64,000 nt of DNA from Nelumbo lutea (GCA_022828595.1 JAKGHH010000001.1:69560401-69624400); one strand, 5' to 3'. Positions 1 through 35,670 are shown, counted from the stretch's first letter. The notes: a model not told the origin generated them from the letters alone. Numbers and translations: made by a program.

Positions 1-131
1 TGTCTATATTTATACTCGTTTCATAAAGTATAAAATTATAAATACAAATAATATATACAGTGCAAAACCTTATATTTTGTATGTATTTACAATATTGTAC
101 ATTGTAAATAAAGGTTCCGAACTGAGCCTAA
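1..131. repeat. MITE fragment, Harbinger-like, cut by window edge
   Basis: The segment ends with ACTGAGCC followed by TAA and contains the stretch CAAAACCTTATATTTTGTA. Both are shared with the complete 94-bp foldback element at 28501-28594, which is flanked by TAA on both sides. The left end lies outside the window. It sits about 250 bp upstream of the BAM4 start codon, so it may fall in the promoter. Confidence 0.5.
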
Positions 132-381
132 AGGGAAGGTAATAAAGGTTTTCAGGGGCAAAGCTGCGAAACTGTATAGATACATGTATGTATGCACTAA
201 GTCAAGAGGAGGAGAATATTGAAAAACAAGGAAGAGTAAGTTTTTTTCGTAATAAAAAAATAATCAATTTAAACTTATGGCCAGGGAAACCCGTCTCTCG
301 TAATTCTGAAATTTATCATACTCCCCCGCAATTTCGATCCCCCGATTTGATGCGATTGATTTGATCAGTTGATCAATAGAA
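132..381 (+). promoter_or_regulatory. BAM4 upstream region and probable 5' UTR
   Basis: This is the 250 bp between the MITE fragment and the BAM4 start codon. No convincing TATA box or other named motif was recognised. The start codon at 382 follows GATCAATAGAA. The region is inferred to be promoter plus 5' UTR by position only. Confidence 0.35.
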
Positions 382-23570
<23,189 letters not shown>

Positions 23571-24735
23571 AAAAAAAATCGTGAGCACACCTGTAAATCC
23601 TTTTGATTAATAGGTTAGTACAAAACAACAATTTATTGTTCATTTTCCTTTCTTTGATGGGTAAATACCTGAAGTATAATACTATAACATTCCGTGTGAT
23701 AAATCTTTGTATTCTTTGTGCATATTTGGAAGCCAGATCAGATATATGACAACCAGATGGCAGAAGGGCACACTGTTCTGTTGATGTTGAGATTATACAA
23801 GTTGGGGAAAAGGAAAGAGAACAGTGGAGACATTCCCAAAATTTCAAAGGAAAGAAAAGAAAAAAAAAAACCTTGTGAGGAATCCTAGCATATGAACCCT
23901 ATCTGACACAATTGCAAGCTCCTGCAAAGATATTAAAGATGACTAGACATGAAGCTGGGCACTAAACCATGCCTGAAGCCTTGATAGTACTCATGCTGCT
24001 TTTCCAGAATGCATAAAGGAAGCACCATTAACATCACATCCCCTACTGACCTCCGGTTCCAGTTCTTCCATCTGTTATCCTTCCGTGCTCCTTCAAATTT
24101 AAGTCATCTGCACAAGAAGAGAAAAAGGAAAGAGTACGAGGAGCCAGAACAATGCATCTCTTTTTAAAGAATTGAACAGTTCGATTGCTGTCTAATTTTG
24201 TCAACTTGGAACCAACCCATAAATTGGCTTCATATATTGACCGATTGGCTCCCACTTCCTTCTGAATTTGGCAGTGATGGAATAGTTACATGTTTAAAGC
24301 GTGTAAACTTTCTTCCTTGCACGAGTTGTTTAATTGTTATCTGAAGCAATGAAGACGTGTTCGTTGGCTGTTGATAGTGGGATTGGCACTTCCACCAAAT
24401 TGCATACATCTCATCTCGGAACTGCTATATGAATTAGTACTAGTCAGGCCTCATGCCATGCATGGGCATTGTGAAGAAAAATTGAAGTAAAAGGGTCCAA
24501 ATGGGCATATCATATAATATCTTTAGTTCATTGACATATTTTATATAAATAGTTTGATGATTTTAATGCCTTTAGATGAAAATGGATGATGTGGTAGGTC
24601 TCTTATCAAAATAATAAAAAAAGTGTTATAGTTTTAAATGAAATTCTCCATGCCCAAATTTTGCTTATCAAGAGTATGAGAAACATGGTTTTGTGTAGTT
24701 GATTGAATAAAAAATAAGTTTGTAATGAGAATCCT
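23571..24735. other. BAM4 3' flank, no gene seen
   Basis: The sequence begins with the BAM4 3' UTR by position. No clear AATAAA, repeat or coding signal was recognised. The small open frames here lack any domain. Confidence 0.5.
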
Positions 24736-24737
24736 AC

Positions 24738-26160
24738 GTTGTATTCATTAATTATTAGATTCACCTAAGTTACCAAAATTATAAAAAGTGATTTACCTTA
24801 ATTACCAAAATCAATTTCCCAAATAACCAAAATTACAATAATTAAATTGCCAACATTATGAAAATTTATTTATCAACAATTAAAATTTTTAGGAAAATTA
24901 ACAGACAAAATTTCCAAATTTTAAATAATAAAATGAATCATAAATTTAATTTTCCATATAACAAAATTAAAGTACAAAAATTACCAAAATTATCAAAATT
25001 ACTTTATATTAGGAAAGTAATAGTTCACCAAAACTAATTTCACTAAATTAATTTTTATTTATTTTGGTAAATTAAGAATTAACTATGTTGTATTCATTAA
25101 TTATTAGATTCACCTAAGTTACCAAAATTATAAAAAGTGATTTGCCTTAATTACCAAAATCAATTTCCCAAATAACCAAAATTACAATAATTAAATTGAC
25201 AACATTATGAAATTTTATTTATCAACAATTAAAAATTTTAGGAAAATTAACAGACAAAATTTCCAAATTTTAAATAATAAAATGAATCATAAATTTAATT
25301 TTCCATATAACAAAATTAAAGTACAAAAATTACCAAAATTATCAAAATTACTTTATATTAGGAAAGTAATAGTTCACCAAAACTAATAAATTAATATTCC
25401 CAAAATTATTTATTCATAGATTAGAAAAAATAATAATATTTGGTTAATTCTTAATTTACCAAAATAAATAAAAATTAATTTAGTGAAATTAGTTCTGGGA
25501 ATATACAAAAAGTTAACAAATTTTCCAAAACTAATTTACCTAAATTACCATAAATTAATTTTCCAAAAAACCAAAATTACAATAGTTAAACTACCAAAAA
25601 TTAGCAATATTACCAAAATTTATTTACCAAAAATTAAAATATTTAGGAAAACTAATGTATGAAATTACCAAAATTAATATAACAAAATCGATCACAAATT
25701 TAATTTTCCATGTAACAAAATTAATCACCAAAATTAGCTTAATCACTTCACTTCCTTAAATTAATAATTCACAAAAATTAATAAACCCCAATATTAACAA
25801 AATTATTCATTAATGAATTAGAAAAAATATATTTTTTTGGTTAATCTTTAATTTAATAAAATAAATCAAAATTAATTTAGTGAAATTAATTTTTGAGAAT
25901 TTAACAAAACTGACAAAATTAATCCATCAAGATTCATTAGTACTTTTTTTTTGTAAATTATTAATTTACCAAAGTTAAGCAAACTGAATTTACCAAAATT
26001 ATTTTTTCTAAATGTTATTAATTTACCAAAGTTACAAAAATTCATTTGCCAAAATAAATTACCTAATTTATCAATATTAATTGTGAAATCTAACAAAAAA
26101 ATTTACCAAAATTAATTTCCAAATGACCAAAAACTAATTTTTGTTATCTTAAGAGAATTT
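24738..26160. repeat. AT-rich ACCAAAATTA-type repeat array
   Basis: Dozens of degenerate ACCAAAATTA / TTACCAAA units. A roughly 303-bp block is directly duplicated at 24738-25041 and 25087-25389 (period 349). A perfect 52-bp inverted repeat flanks the second copy (25032-25083 and 25443-25494), and a diverged third relative of the arm lies near 25838-25895. No protein-coding signal. Confidence 0.85.
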
Positions 26161-27179
26161 ACCAAAAATTTGGTCAGCAACCTGCTGACTCGGGCGGTTG
26201 AACCGCCAACCCGTTTGACCCTAACAATGGTTTTGGCCATTTTTTTTAATTGAAACAGGTTGTCCCTTTGAATTGGATGGTTGAACCGCAGACCCAGAAA
26301 CCGGTGGTCAAAGCGGTTCCGGTTCTGGGTGAGTTTTTAAAACATTGATGTATGCATTTAGAAGAGAAATTCTAGGCTCTTGGACTCACTAGTTGTAGCC
26401 TAAACCAGACCCATTTCTGTATAAATATCTTTGCATTATTAAAGATGAATAGTTGGGTTCAAGTTTGCCAAGCCAAGTTAAAATCACATTCATGTTCTTT
26501 CTTTCTCCGTTAACTGAACCAAACCATTGGTCATCCTTTTTTTTCTCTTCTCTCTTCCCATGTTTCTTCTTCTTCTTCCTACCCAAAAGGGAAAAATAGG
26601 ATTTTTAAAATTTTAAATGACCTTCAATTCACATGTGACTTTTCATCCATGAAGGGTGGGTATGTTTAAGCGCAATAGGATTAGCCTACAAGGTATATTT
26701 AAGTATTTGTGAAAAACTCAGGATAGGATTAAGTCAATTGATGAAAACTTGAGGTATGTTTAAGTCATTTACCCTTATTCATATAGAAACAATAAACTCA
26801 AGAGACCCCAACATATTGTGATCAAATCCCACTAATCTACTACTACTCGTTAACCGAGTTCGGATCTCCTGCCCACGTTTACCCACAAGACACTATCCCC
26901 CGTGAATTGGGAGCATCTCTCCCTGCATAATACTATGCAAAGGATGATATATTCTCCATGTATGCAAATATGTGCTATATATGTATTAGCTACTTAAGGG
27001 ATAGGCTTAACCCAAAAAATAAAAAAGTCCAAACTTTTGAACTTAGGCCTAGACCCAAGTTGATGACCAAAAAGCGAAACTAGCATGTTTAAAATTACAA
27101 GTTAGGTTGATTCGAGTTTGAGTTAAGCCCACCTAATTTGCCTCCCTATGGACCATTGACCATTAATTAGATGTAAAAA
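26161..27179. other. Intergenic, no gene seen
   Basis: A GC-richer patch at 26170-26345 has repeated GGTTGAACCGC / CGGTTCCGGTT words, as in many dispersed plant repeats. The remainder is anonymous AT-rich sequence. The short lysine-rich frame at 26389-26586 is low-complexity. Confidence 0.5.
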
Positions 27180-27780
27180 CAAATTTGTTTTTAAGTTAGT
27201 TTAGTTTTTAATTATATTTCTATCATTAATAAATATAACTATTATCCATCACACTTGTGTTGTTAAATATGATGAATACATAATACTAAAGATGCACCCA
27301 AATGTTTTTTTACAATATTTCCATGTTTTTAATGATTTTTTGTCTTTATTGTTTTTAATTTTTTATTATTTATTTATGATATCATGAATCGATCCATTTG
27401 ACATAAAAGGTTGAATCATTGACCCACCACTTGAATAGGAAAATGGTTTTGTTTTGGGTTAGTTTTAAATCTTGTATTTAATTTCCACCGAATAAAAATA
27501 CTTTTATTTAGCATGTTAATGTTGTTCAATATGATAAATAGATAATATTAGAGATGTGCCTAATTTTTTTTATAACTTTGTAATATTTATATTTAAATTT
27601 TTATTATTTAACTATGAGAACATTGGTTGAACCATTTGACACCAATGGTTGAACTATTTTCTTGCCACTAAGACAAAAAGGTAGTTTATTTAATTATTTT
27701 TCATGTTAGTTTTGAACATAGGTTTTATATTGTTAAATATATTAGATATTACTTTGTGGATTTTTTTTTTGGTGAAAAAC
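27180..27780. repeat. Roughly 280-bp repeat family, first locus
   Basis: Two or more diverged units share an order of words: TTTTAATT...CATTAATAAA, CTTGTGTTGTTAAATATGATG, AGATG(T/C)(G/A)CCCAA, TTTTTATTATTTA, CCATTTGAC, GGTTGAA, CCACCACTTG. The same family recurs at 39230-44040. Confidence 0.7.
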
Positions 27781-27864
27781 AAAATTGCTTTAAATAAAGT
27801 ATCTAAGGAGAGAGAATAAGAGTTGGTACCTTAATAAGAGGAAATTTAATGAAGTGGAAAGTAA

Positions 27865-28110
27865 TATTCGCAGTCAGAATCGGAATGGGAATGGCCCATT
27901 CCCATAGTCTGTTTGGTTCAAACAAGAATTGGAATGAGAATTGAAATCAGCAGGAATGAGATTTCATTCCCTAGGGAGGGGCAGGGAATGGCCATTCCCT
28001 CAAATGGGCGAATGCCATTCCAGCAGCAATGGGAATGGGATTCCGATTCCATCCAACCAAACAGTTGGAATCGGAATAGGATTTAATGATGGGGAATATA
28101 ATGAATTTAA
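27865..28110. mobile_element. Tourist-like MITE remnant
   Basis: Dense GGAATGGGAATGG / CCATTCC inverted words plus AGTCTGTTTGGTTCAAACAA, related to the complete Tourist-like element at 50650-50941. Clear ends and target duplications are not visible, so this is probably a rearranged copy. Confidence 0.45.
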
Positions 28111-28500
28111 TAAAATTAATAGTTCAAAATATTTTTTTTGCTCTCATAATACCAACTTCAAAGAATAAGGGTATTTTAATAAAAAGATTTCTAAAATCTA
28201 GACCTCATTCACACTTTTAATACTAGTACAAATATAGATATTCCAAACTAGCTTAGAGTTGCTCTTCCCTTTTCTTTCTTTCTTCTTTCTTTTGTTTTAA
28301 TTTGAGCTTAGAGGTGCGCTGTCATGCATGCGATCAAATAAATGGTCATGCACTTTTATTATTATTATTTTTTTAAAAGATAAGGTAAAATTGTATTGAT
28401 ATAGTTAAAAAATGCATGTGCGTTCGTTCAATTGTACAAAAATATTCTGCTCCCAAAAAGTCAACATTTAAAAAGGAAGAAGATAAACAATCATCCTTAA

Positions 28501-28594
28501 GGCTCAATTTGGAAGGAGTACAAATACAAATATGTAAAGCACAAAACCTTATATTTTGTACAAATACAAATTTGTACTCCTTCCAAACTGAGCC
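28501..28594. mobile_element. 94-bp foldback MITE, Harbinger-like
   Basis: Starts GGCTCAATTTGGAAGGAGTA and ends with the near-complement TACTCCTTCCAAACTGAGCC, flanked by TAA at 28498-28500 and 28595-28597. Terminal inverted repeats of about 28 bp plus a TAA target duplication fit the PIF/Harbinger superfamily. A relative lies at the start of the window. Confidence 0.8.
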
Positions 28595-28849
28595 TAAGTG
28601 AAAGATTAATGCTCAGCCATGCTCTTGGGCTTCCAATGTTCCGATTTATCAGCACCTATAAAGGAGTCTTAATTGAAACATGTATTTAGATTTGTAGGTA
28701 ATGTGACCAAATTCTAGTAGAAAACTTGCAGTGAATAAAATGGTGGTTGGAATTCTCTGATTCTTATTCTGATTCTTTGTAGCATAGCACACTTAAGCAA
28801 ATTCATTCCTTCTCTAATCAATATGTCATTTATAAGTAAGGGTATCAAT

Positions 28850-29175
28850 GGACCAGTTTTGGATTGGATTCCATCCAGTCCAAAATCAATTTGGATGGAT
28901 TGGACTGACCAACAAGACATATTGGATTGGATGAATATGGTCCAAAATATTTATTAGATTGGATCGGACCTGGTCCATCCGTAATAAATTTATATTGGTT
29001 TGGGTTGTGTTAAGCCAATATCTGGTCCATTCATATAAGATACAAATTTGACAGTCCAGACATTGAATCGGTCCAAAATATTCATTGGATTGGTTTGGAT
29101 CTGGTCCATTTGTAATAGACTTAACTAAACTAAATTGAACCAAATTTAGTCCAATTAACACCCCTATTTGTGGGG
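28850..29175. mobile_element. hAT-like MITE
   Basis: Bounded by AAGGGTATCAATGGACC and GTCCAATTAACACCCCTA, inner words TTGGATTGGAT repeated in both orientations. The terminal inverted repeats are short and imperfect, and the target duplication is not convincing. Confidence 0.4.
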
Positions 29176-29450
29176 GCAATTCTCTTCACCCATCAGCAGG
29201 AGAACATTTTAATTATTAACTAGCGGGGACCTGTGCAATGCATGCGATTTATTAAGCGAAAGATAAATAATGGAAAGTGTCATTTACTAAAGTACCCTTA
29301 TAGTTTCATGGATTTACTAAAACACCACTTATAATTTGCAACGGATTTAATCAATTTTCCATTAGATGATAGTGGAAAATGATAGTGTTGAACCTAATGT
29401 TCACTTAAATAAATTTAATCAAAAGAAAATAGAAATAAAATACCATTTTT

Positions 29451-30735
29451 GAACCGACTGACCTTTTGTGAAAACCGACCTAAACCGGTACAACTTGAGT
29501 TGATCGGTTTTCACAAAAGTCAATCGGTTTCAATTGACCAACTCCCCAACCTGACTAGGTCAATTTGGTTGGCCAAATAGTTTACGGCCAAACCGAACCA
29601 ACTCATGAACACTCATAATTTTAGCTAAATTAATAGTCTTATCAGAAAATTATTGAAAATTTATAGCAAAAATACACAATCATTGAAAATATATTGATAA
29701 TGAAAAAAATACAAAAATACAATAAGTACTTAAAATATATTAACTTAGTCAATAAAAAGTATAATCTTAAATAATATTTTAATCTAATAAATATTAATTA
29801 ATCAATAAGTTATAACAAAAATAAAATAAATTTAAAAAATTCAATAATAGTACTTTAATCTCCAATAATTATTTAAAATTTTCTATTAAATAACAAACAA
29901 AACTAAATTTATACATAATCATTGAAAATACATTTATCACAAAAAACAATAAATAATTATTGAAATACAACAAATATTAATTTTAGTATATATAATTATA
30001 TAATAAATACAGATTAAGAGTTTAATCTGGAAAAGTGGGAAATTTCTCATATTTTAAATATAATTTTTAATATGGAAAAGTGGAAAATTTCTCATATTTT
30101 AAATATAATTTAAAATTTAAATTTAATTTTTTATTTTAAATCTTTTGAACCGACTAACCAAACCAAAAAGTCAACCCAAACCGATACAACCTGAGTGGGT
30201 CAATTTTCACAAATGGTCAATCGGTTTTAGCCGACCAACTCCCCAACTTGACCAGGTCAATTTGGTTGGCCAAACAGCCTACAACCGAACAGAACCAACT
30301 CATGAACACTCATAATTTCAGCTAAATCAATAGTGCCATATCTAAAAAATAACAATAGTTTAATCTCCGATAATTATTGAAAATTTATAGAAAAATACAC
30401 AATTATTAGAAATATATTGATAATGAAAAAATACAATAATTACTAAAGATATATTAAATCAGTCAATAAATAGTATAATCTCAAATAATAGTTTAATCTC
30501 TAATAAATATTAATCAATAATTTATAACAAAAATATAATATTATAATAAACAAAATTTAAAAACTTCAATAATAGTAGTTAAACCCAACAATTATTGAAA
30601 GTTTTCTGGTAAACAACAAAACAAAAATAAATTTATATATAATAATTGAAAATACATTTATCACAAAAAAAAAATAATTACTGAAATGCAATAACTATTA
30701 ATATTAGCATATATAAATATATAATAAATATATAT
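29451..30735. repeat. 696-bp tandem duplication
   Basis: GAACCGACTGACC at 29451 and GAACCGACTAACC at 30147 begin two copies (29451-30010 and 30147-30735) that share a GC-richer head (CCAACTCCCCAAC...TTGGTTGGCCAAA) and a long AT-rich tail. A 44-bp duplication (GGAAAAGTGG.AAATTTCTCA) lies between them at about 30028-30110. Confidence 0.85.
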
Positions 30736-31797
30736 TAATATTCTAAAATTATTATTATTAAATATTAATTTTTGTGAAAGCTATTTTCTCAAATTATTAA
30801 TTGATATAAGTGAAATTAGTTATTTACAATATTATGTAAAAATATGAAATTATTATTAAATTTATTTCATTATTAATTTTGTAAAATATTCAATTATTAT
30901 TAATTTCAATATGTTGTTATAATTATTTTTATGCTTTCCAGATTTTTTTAAATTTATTACATAATTTCTATATTTTAACTAATTTAAAACATAGTTATGT
31001 TAAATATTTTGTTATTTAAATACTTAAAAAATATGTAAAATATTTAATTTTAAAATATTAATTATTTATTTAAATTTATTAATCCATAAAATTATAATTT
31101 ATACTATTATTACATAATTTCATTATTACTTTTGTAAGATATTAAATTATTATTAATTTCAATATTATGTTATAATTATTTTTTTAATTTTAAGATTTTT
31201 TATTTAATTTATTACATAATGTTGTTATTTTTACTATTTAAAATCTAGTTGTGGTAAATGTTTAGTTATTTAAATAATCTATAAAATATTTAAATTTTTT
31301 GTTATTTGAATTTTATTTATTTGAATCTATTATATATTATTAAATATTTGAAAAAAATCAAATTGATAATCCAGAAAAACATAATTTAAATATATAAATT
31401 TCTTTTTGTGTTTTTAATAAATATTTTAAAGTTATTTTATTATTTTGTTAGAATATTTAAATAATTCTTAATTTTTTTGTCCAAACTTTCTTTAGACAAA
31501 TATAGATAAAAAGTAGGGGAGATGATAAATAGGATTTAGAGATAATTTAGGAGAGAAACTCTCTACTAAATTAGAGATAATTCTGGAGGTAAATAGGAAT
31601 TAGAGATAATTTAGAAGATAAATAGGAATTAGAGATAATTTTGGAGAAAGTGGGGGACAGTGGGGAGGTAGTTTAGGAGAAATTTTAGGAGAAGAGATTA
31701 TTCAGGTTATTGAGAAAGTGCATCTCATTGGTTGTTTGAAAAATGACATGGAATATAAAAAATAAAAAATTCAAAAAAAGGAGAAAATTTCTTCACC

Positions 31798-31800
<3 letters not shown>
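30736..31800. other. AT-rich intergenic, no gene seen
   Basis: Very AT-rich sequence. At about 31525-31680 the word TTAGAGATAATTTxGGAG recurs four or more times at irregular spacing. No coding signal. Confidence 0.6.

Positions 31801-31802
<2 letters not shown>

Positions 31803-31869
<67 letters not shown>
31803..31869. repeat. (TA)n microsatellite, about 33 units
   Basis: Uninterrupted TA dinucleotides over about 67 bp. Confidence 0.95.
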
Positions 31870-31871
<2 letters not shown>

Positions 31872-32029
31872 TGATTGTGTCATTGCTTATGACTCTCATC
31901 AATGGTCCATTGTGCACATTAGGGTATGTTTGTTTGCGGTGCAATTTCATTTGCACTAATACAAATGTATGGGAGTATAAATGAGTTGAATTTATCCATT
32001 CCGATCAACAGCTCATACCTAATAATTTG

Positions 32030-32185
32030 ATCAGGTTTCGGATTCAGACTACTCAACATGAAATAGGATCCAATCAGGCTTTAGATGTGTCAAATATTAG
32101 ACTCCAAAATCAGGTTTCGAACATAGACTACTCAACGCATTCAACATGAAATAGGATCCAATCAGGCTTTAGATGTATTAATACA
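32030..32185. repeat. Short direct duplication
   Basis: CATGAAATAGGATCCAATCA followed by GGCTTTAGATGT occurs twice (about 32057 and 32146), each preceded by CAGGTTTCG and GACTACTCAAC. Confidence 0.85.
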
Positions 32186-32356
32186 TTAGACTCCCATGTC
32201 ACTTAAGAGCTCGCTCACTAATTTATCAAATGTTTCATTGGGGTCAATAGGCACTTCATACGAAAAAACCGATATAAAGGAAAAAAAAATCCTTAAACCT
32301 CCAATTAGATTTTTAATAAATGTTAGTCAAAACCCTCCTGTTAGTTAATTAATTAA

Positions 32357-32560
32357 GGGTAAATTTCTTAAACTACCCTTATGGTTTAGCTAATTGACTT
32401 AGTACACCCTTAATGTTTCACTATTGTCTAACATTACTCTTACTGTTTCATACAATTGACTAACTTTACCCTTACCATTAATATTCCATTAAAACTCGTA
32501 CATATGTTATGTATAATTTTTTTATAACCCAATATTACCCTTACTCTCTTCTTCCTTTCA
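32357..32560. repeat. Solo copy of a MULE terminal inverted repeat
   Basis: Starts GGGTAAATTTCTTAAACTAC and keeps about 200 bp of similarity to the right terminus of the 32805-38312 element (reverse complement). It lies in direct orientation to the left terminus at 32805. No partner end was found, so it is probably an end left by an older or rearranged copy. Confidence 0.7.
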
Positions 32561-32795
32561 ATAGTTCAACTTCTTCCTTTCATAGAAGCAAACTGACCTA
32601 GCTCCGTCCAATGGTTGCCCTTAGGACTAGTACAGGATAGTTTGTGACGAGTCAAGCTCCATTGATGGTATCATCATCTTGGGTGGAAGAATTGCAAGTG
32701 GAGAGGCTTCGTGGCCGATGGCAAGTTGGCAACAATGGTGGGATTGTTGGGGCAAATATGGTTTGGTTGAATAAAGGGTTTCCTGCTTCTTGGGT

Positions 32796-32804
32796 TAAGG
32801 TGTT
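32796..32804. repeat. MULE target site duplication, left
   Basis: TAAGGTGTT, identical to 38313-38321. Confidence 0.85.
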
Positions 32805-32940
32805 GGGTAAATTTCTTAAACTACCTTATGATTTAGTTAATTGACTATGTGTACCCTTACTGTTTCTAACAATTGACTAGTTCTTCTTAAGCATTAACGT
32901 TCATCAACAGAGATATGAAAAAGACTATTTTACCCTCTAC
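32805..32940. repeat. MULE left terminal inverted repeat
   Basis: Strong similarity over the first 80 bp or so to the complement of the right end, with shared words TTAATTGACTA, GTGTACCCTTACTGTTT and AACAATTGACTA, then gradual loss. Confidence 0.8.
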
Positions 32941-32979
32941 TATAGATTACTTGGATCTCTCCCTCTCCCTTTCATTTTC

Positions 32980-33162
32980 TTCGTCGGAACTGAGTTCCTT
33001 GCAGATCTGAGAGATACTCAGATATGGGTTGACCCCATATGCGGCAAGAAGCCCCAAGGCTTTGGTCTAATTCAGAGTAACACCAAACTAGGCATTGTTC
33101 TTGAAGGTTTCACAAAGACATTAGTCCACTACAACACAATCCCTGTGGAATTGTTCAAACGA
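32980..33162 (+). other. Unidentified open segment in the MULE
   Basis: An open stretch reads DTQIWVDPICGKKPQGFGLI and onward to about NTIPVELFKR before a stop at about 33162. It is GC-richer than its surroundings and could be another captured gene fragment. I do not recognise the family and found no start codon or splice signals that would make it a gene. Confidence 0.25.
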
Positions 33163-33427
33163 TGATTCCTCCAGTCCTTGTATGCATCCTCTTAACTGTT
33201 GTAACCAGTAGAACTAAGGCCAAAGGCAAAATCAAAGCTCCCCAACCTCTTAACTATCGTAACCAGTGGAACATTCAGAGTGTCGACCTTTGCATTTGCA
33301 GCAATTCTGAAAAAGAGAACAAAATGCTGACATCTATAGTTGTAGTGGTACTGGAGAAGAAAACGAGAGGGACGTCGAGTCACCGATCTCTACAATTCCG
33401 GAGAAGAGCGGCGGTTCCAGAGAAGAT

Positions 33428-33941
33428 GATATATTGCTAGACTTGATGTCACGATGCAACACCACCTGGTCCTACCCATGATGTAGGTAATTCAAGCCCT
33501 CTGCTACATGGACGAAGACCCTTCACCGTCCCTCCCACCCCAACAGTTGGTTCGGCTTGTCAAAGATCCAACTGCTAAGGCTGCTATTAGGCATGTAATC
33601 ATAGACCAACATCAACTTGTTGCCTTTCCACCACCCTCTCATGTGGACTAAGTTCTTGTGTTGCAACCTGCCCATGCTTGAGATCTCGGCCATGAACTCT
33701 CTCAATCCCTGCTTGGGATCATGGGTTGATGCATTTGACTACAACCTCTGTGTTGTTGAGTATAGTTCCTTTGTATACTTTGCCAAAACCACTGAACCCT
33801 AGAAGATTTTCTTTTGAAAATTGATTTGTTGCTTCGTTAAACTCTTAGAAGGAGAACCAGTGGGGTCAGTACTCAAGCTCCCATTCTTCAATGTTGTCCT
33901 CTTCTTCACCAAAACCAATAAGAACCAAAAAAGATTAAAGC
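33428..33941 (-). pseudogene. L-type lectin receptor kinase fragment: membrane segment and kinase N-lobe
   Basis: Minus-strand reading gives a membrane-side segment (FWFLLVLVKKR), then EEEDNIEEWELEY, then [16 protein letters not shown] (glycine-rich loop), REFMAEISSMGRLQHKNLV, LMLVYDYMPNSSLSSWIFD, VAEGLNYLHH and HRDIKSSN (catalytic loop), where homology stops near 33428. The kinase is therefore cut before DFG. Several stops and at least one frameshift (between VVVKCIN and HDPKQGL) disrupt it. The closest known type is LecRK-S.1 of Arabidopsis, which is intronless, so a genomic capture would look just like this. Its lectin part lies across the Copia insertion at 37567-37870. Confidence 0.85.
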
Positions 33942-34438
33942 TGTTGGAATTGTACAACAAAAATAACGTAATTTGTACGTGCACAGAAATAGACAAAAGA
34001 AGATAGCAATAAAGAAAGAAAGAAGAGAGAACACTGGATTTACGTAGTTTGGCCAAATTGCCTACGTCCACGAGCAACAACTCGGAGCTTCCTTCTTATT
34101 ATAAACAGGAGAAAATACAAAATGACCTCACCGGAATCATACATGTACCTGACACTGAATACACCCAACTCAATACTCCTCTCAACACACTGTATACACT
34201 ATACACTGAAATGAAATGGAGATGGAATAAGAAATAACATAGGAGGGACCCCTATTTATACTTGAGTTGAGGAGTATAATGGGCATTTATGAATTTTCTT
34301 TTCATGGCTAAGTGAACCATAACTAGTGGTTTGCAAATGGTATGCCACCGATTAATTGGTGTGCCACCGAATAAATGGTGGGCCACCGATTGCAAATTCG
34401 ATGAGCCACCGACTGGCCTACCTTTTTGCTTTTCAACA
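33942..34438 (-). repeat. 3' LTR of Copia 3
   Basis: TG...CA ends; repeated GCCACCGA words near 34340-34420. Confidence 0.9.
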
Positions 34439-34489
34439 TTCTCCCACTTGAAGACAATTTTCATAGTGAAAAACCCTCTCAAGAATAGC

Positions 34490-35670
34490 TACCGATCATC
34501 TCTTGCTATGTGGCTTCAAGTCCTAGAGAAGTTCTGCACCAGGTGAACTTCTCTCTCATCACCGGCTTTGTTAGCATATCAGCAATGTTGTTGTTAGTGT
34601 GGATCTTCTGTAACGAGATTTGCCCATCTTCAACTACCTCACGAACAAAGTGGTACTATACATCAATGTGTTTAGTCCGTGCATGAAAGATAGGATTTCT
34701 TGCTAAGTGTAATGCACTTTGACTATCACAATGAATAGTCACCACTTCTTGCTTGATGTGGAATTCTTCAAGCAACCTCTTTAGCCAAATACTTTCTTTG
34801 CATGCTTGTGTAGCTGACATATATTATGCTTCTATTGTAGATAAGGCCAGTACAGATTGCAATTTTAATGCCCAGTTCACTACACCATTAGCTAAAGAAA
34901 ACACATAACCAGTAGTTGAGTTTCTATTATCACGATCTCCTGCATAGTTTGCATCCACATAACTAACTAGTTTTAAGCTTTTGCCACTATAACAAATGGA
35001 TATTTCATAAATACCTTTCAAATAATGAAGGATTCTCTTCATCGCAGTCCAATGATCTCTTCTTGGATTTGCCATAAACTTACTGACTGCTCCCATTGCT
35101 TGTGCAATGTCTGGTCTAGTGCACACCATGGCAAGTATATTGTATGTGGGACATCTCTATCTTCTTAGCTTCAGTGCTAGGTGATTGTTCTGAAGACAAC
35201 TTGCAACCAACAGAACTCTTTTGAGTTATTCAGACTTTTCTGTTCTTTCTGTCCCTATATACCGTCATCCCAAGAATCTGATTAATCACCCCCAGATCCT
35301 TCATGTCAAACTCCCTAGCTAAACGAGCTTTAAGTGTTGGGATACTTCCTTTATCAGTACCTGCAACTAGCATGTCATCAACATATAACGGCAAAATGAT
35401 GAAGTGATCATTACCAAAGTATGTGTAGGCACAATGATCTGCTTCGCATTTGCTAAAGCCCAAGCTCACAATGAAGGAACCAAATCGCTTATACCAACAC
35501 TTCGGCGCCTATTTTACGCCGTAAAGTGATTTGGTCAACTGACAAACTGGATCCTTTTTGTTGTCATCGACAAAGCCTTCAGGTTGAGTCATATAAATCT
35601 CTTCTTCAAGATTACCATGCAAGAATGCAGTTTTAACATCTAACATCTCCAACTCCCACTATTTTGCATG
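34490..35670 (-). pseudogene. Copia 3 reverse transcriptase (C-terminal half) and RNase H
   Basis: From 35670 down: [13 protein letters not shown] and LTKSLYG-like reverse-transcriptase sequence, then LPLYVDDMLVAGTD (catalytic YVDD) near 35370, MVCTRPDIAQAMGAVSKFM near 35129, RNase H with VSYVDANYAGDRDNRNSTTG, STIEA followed by a stop, then HCDSQSALHLARNP and ARTKHIDV. The style (KVSKFM, DANYAGD, HCDSQSA) differs from Copia 1 and 2, so this is a separate Copia lineage. Confidence 0.82.

Noticed and set aside
26389..26586. Lysine-rich 65-codon frame
   Set aside because: Low-complexity A/T-rich DNA gives the lysines; no family or gene structure.
33799..34080. 93-codon minus-strand frame as an independent gene
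   Set aside because: It runs from a Copia LTR into the receptor-kinase fragment and is an accident of the insertion junction.
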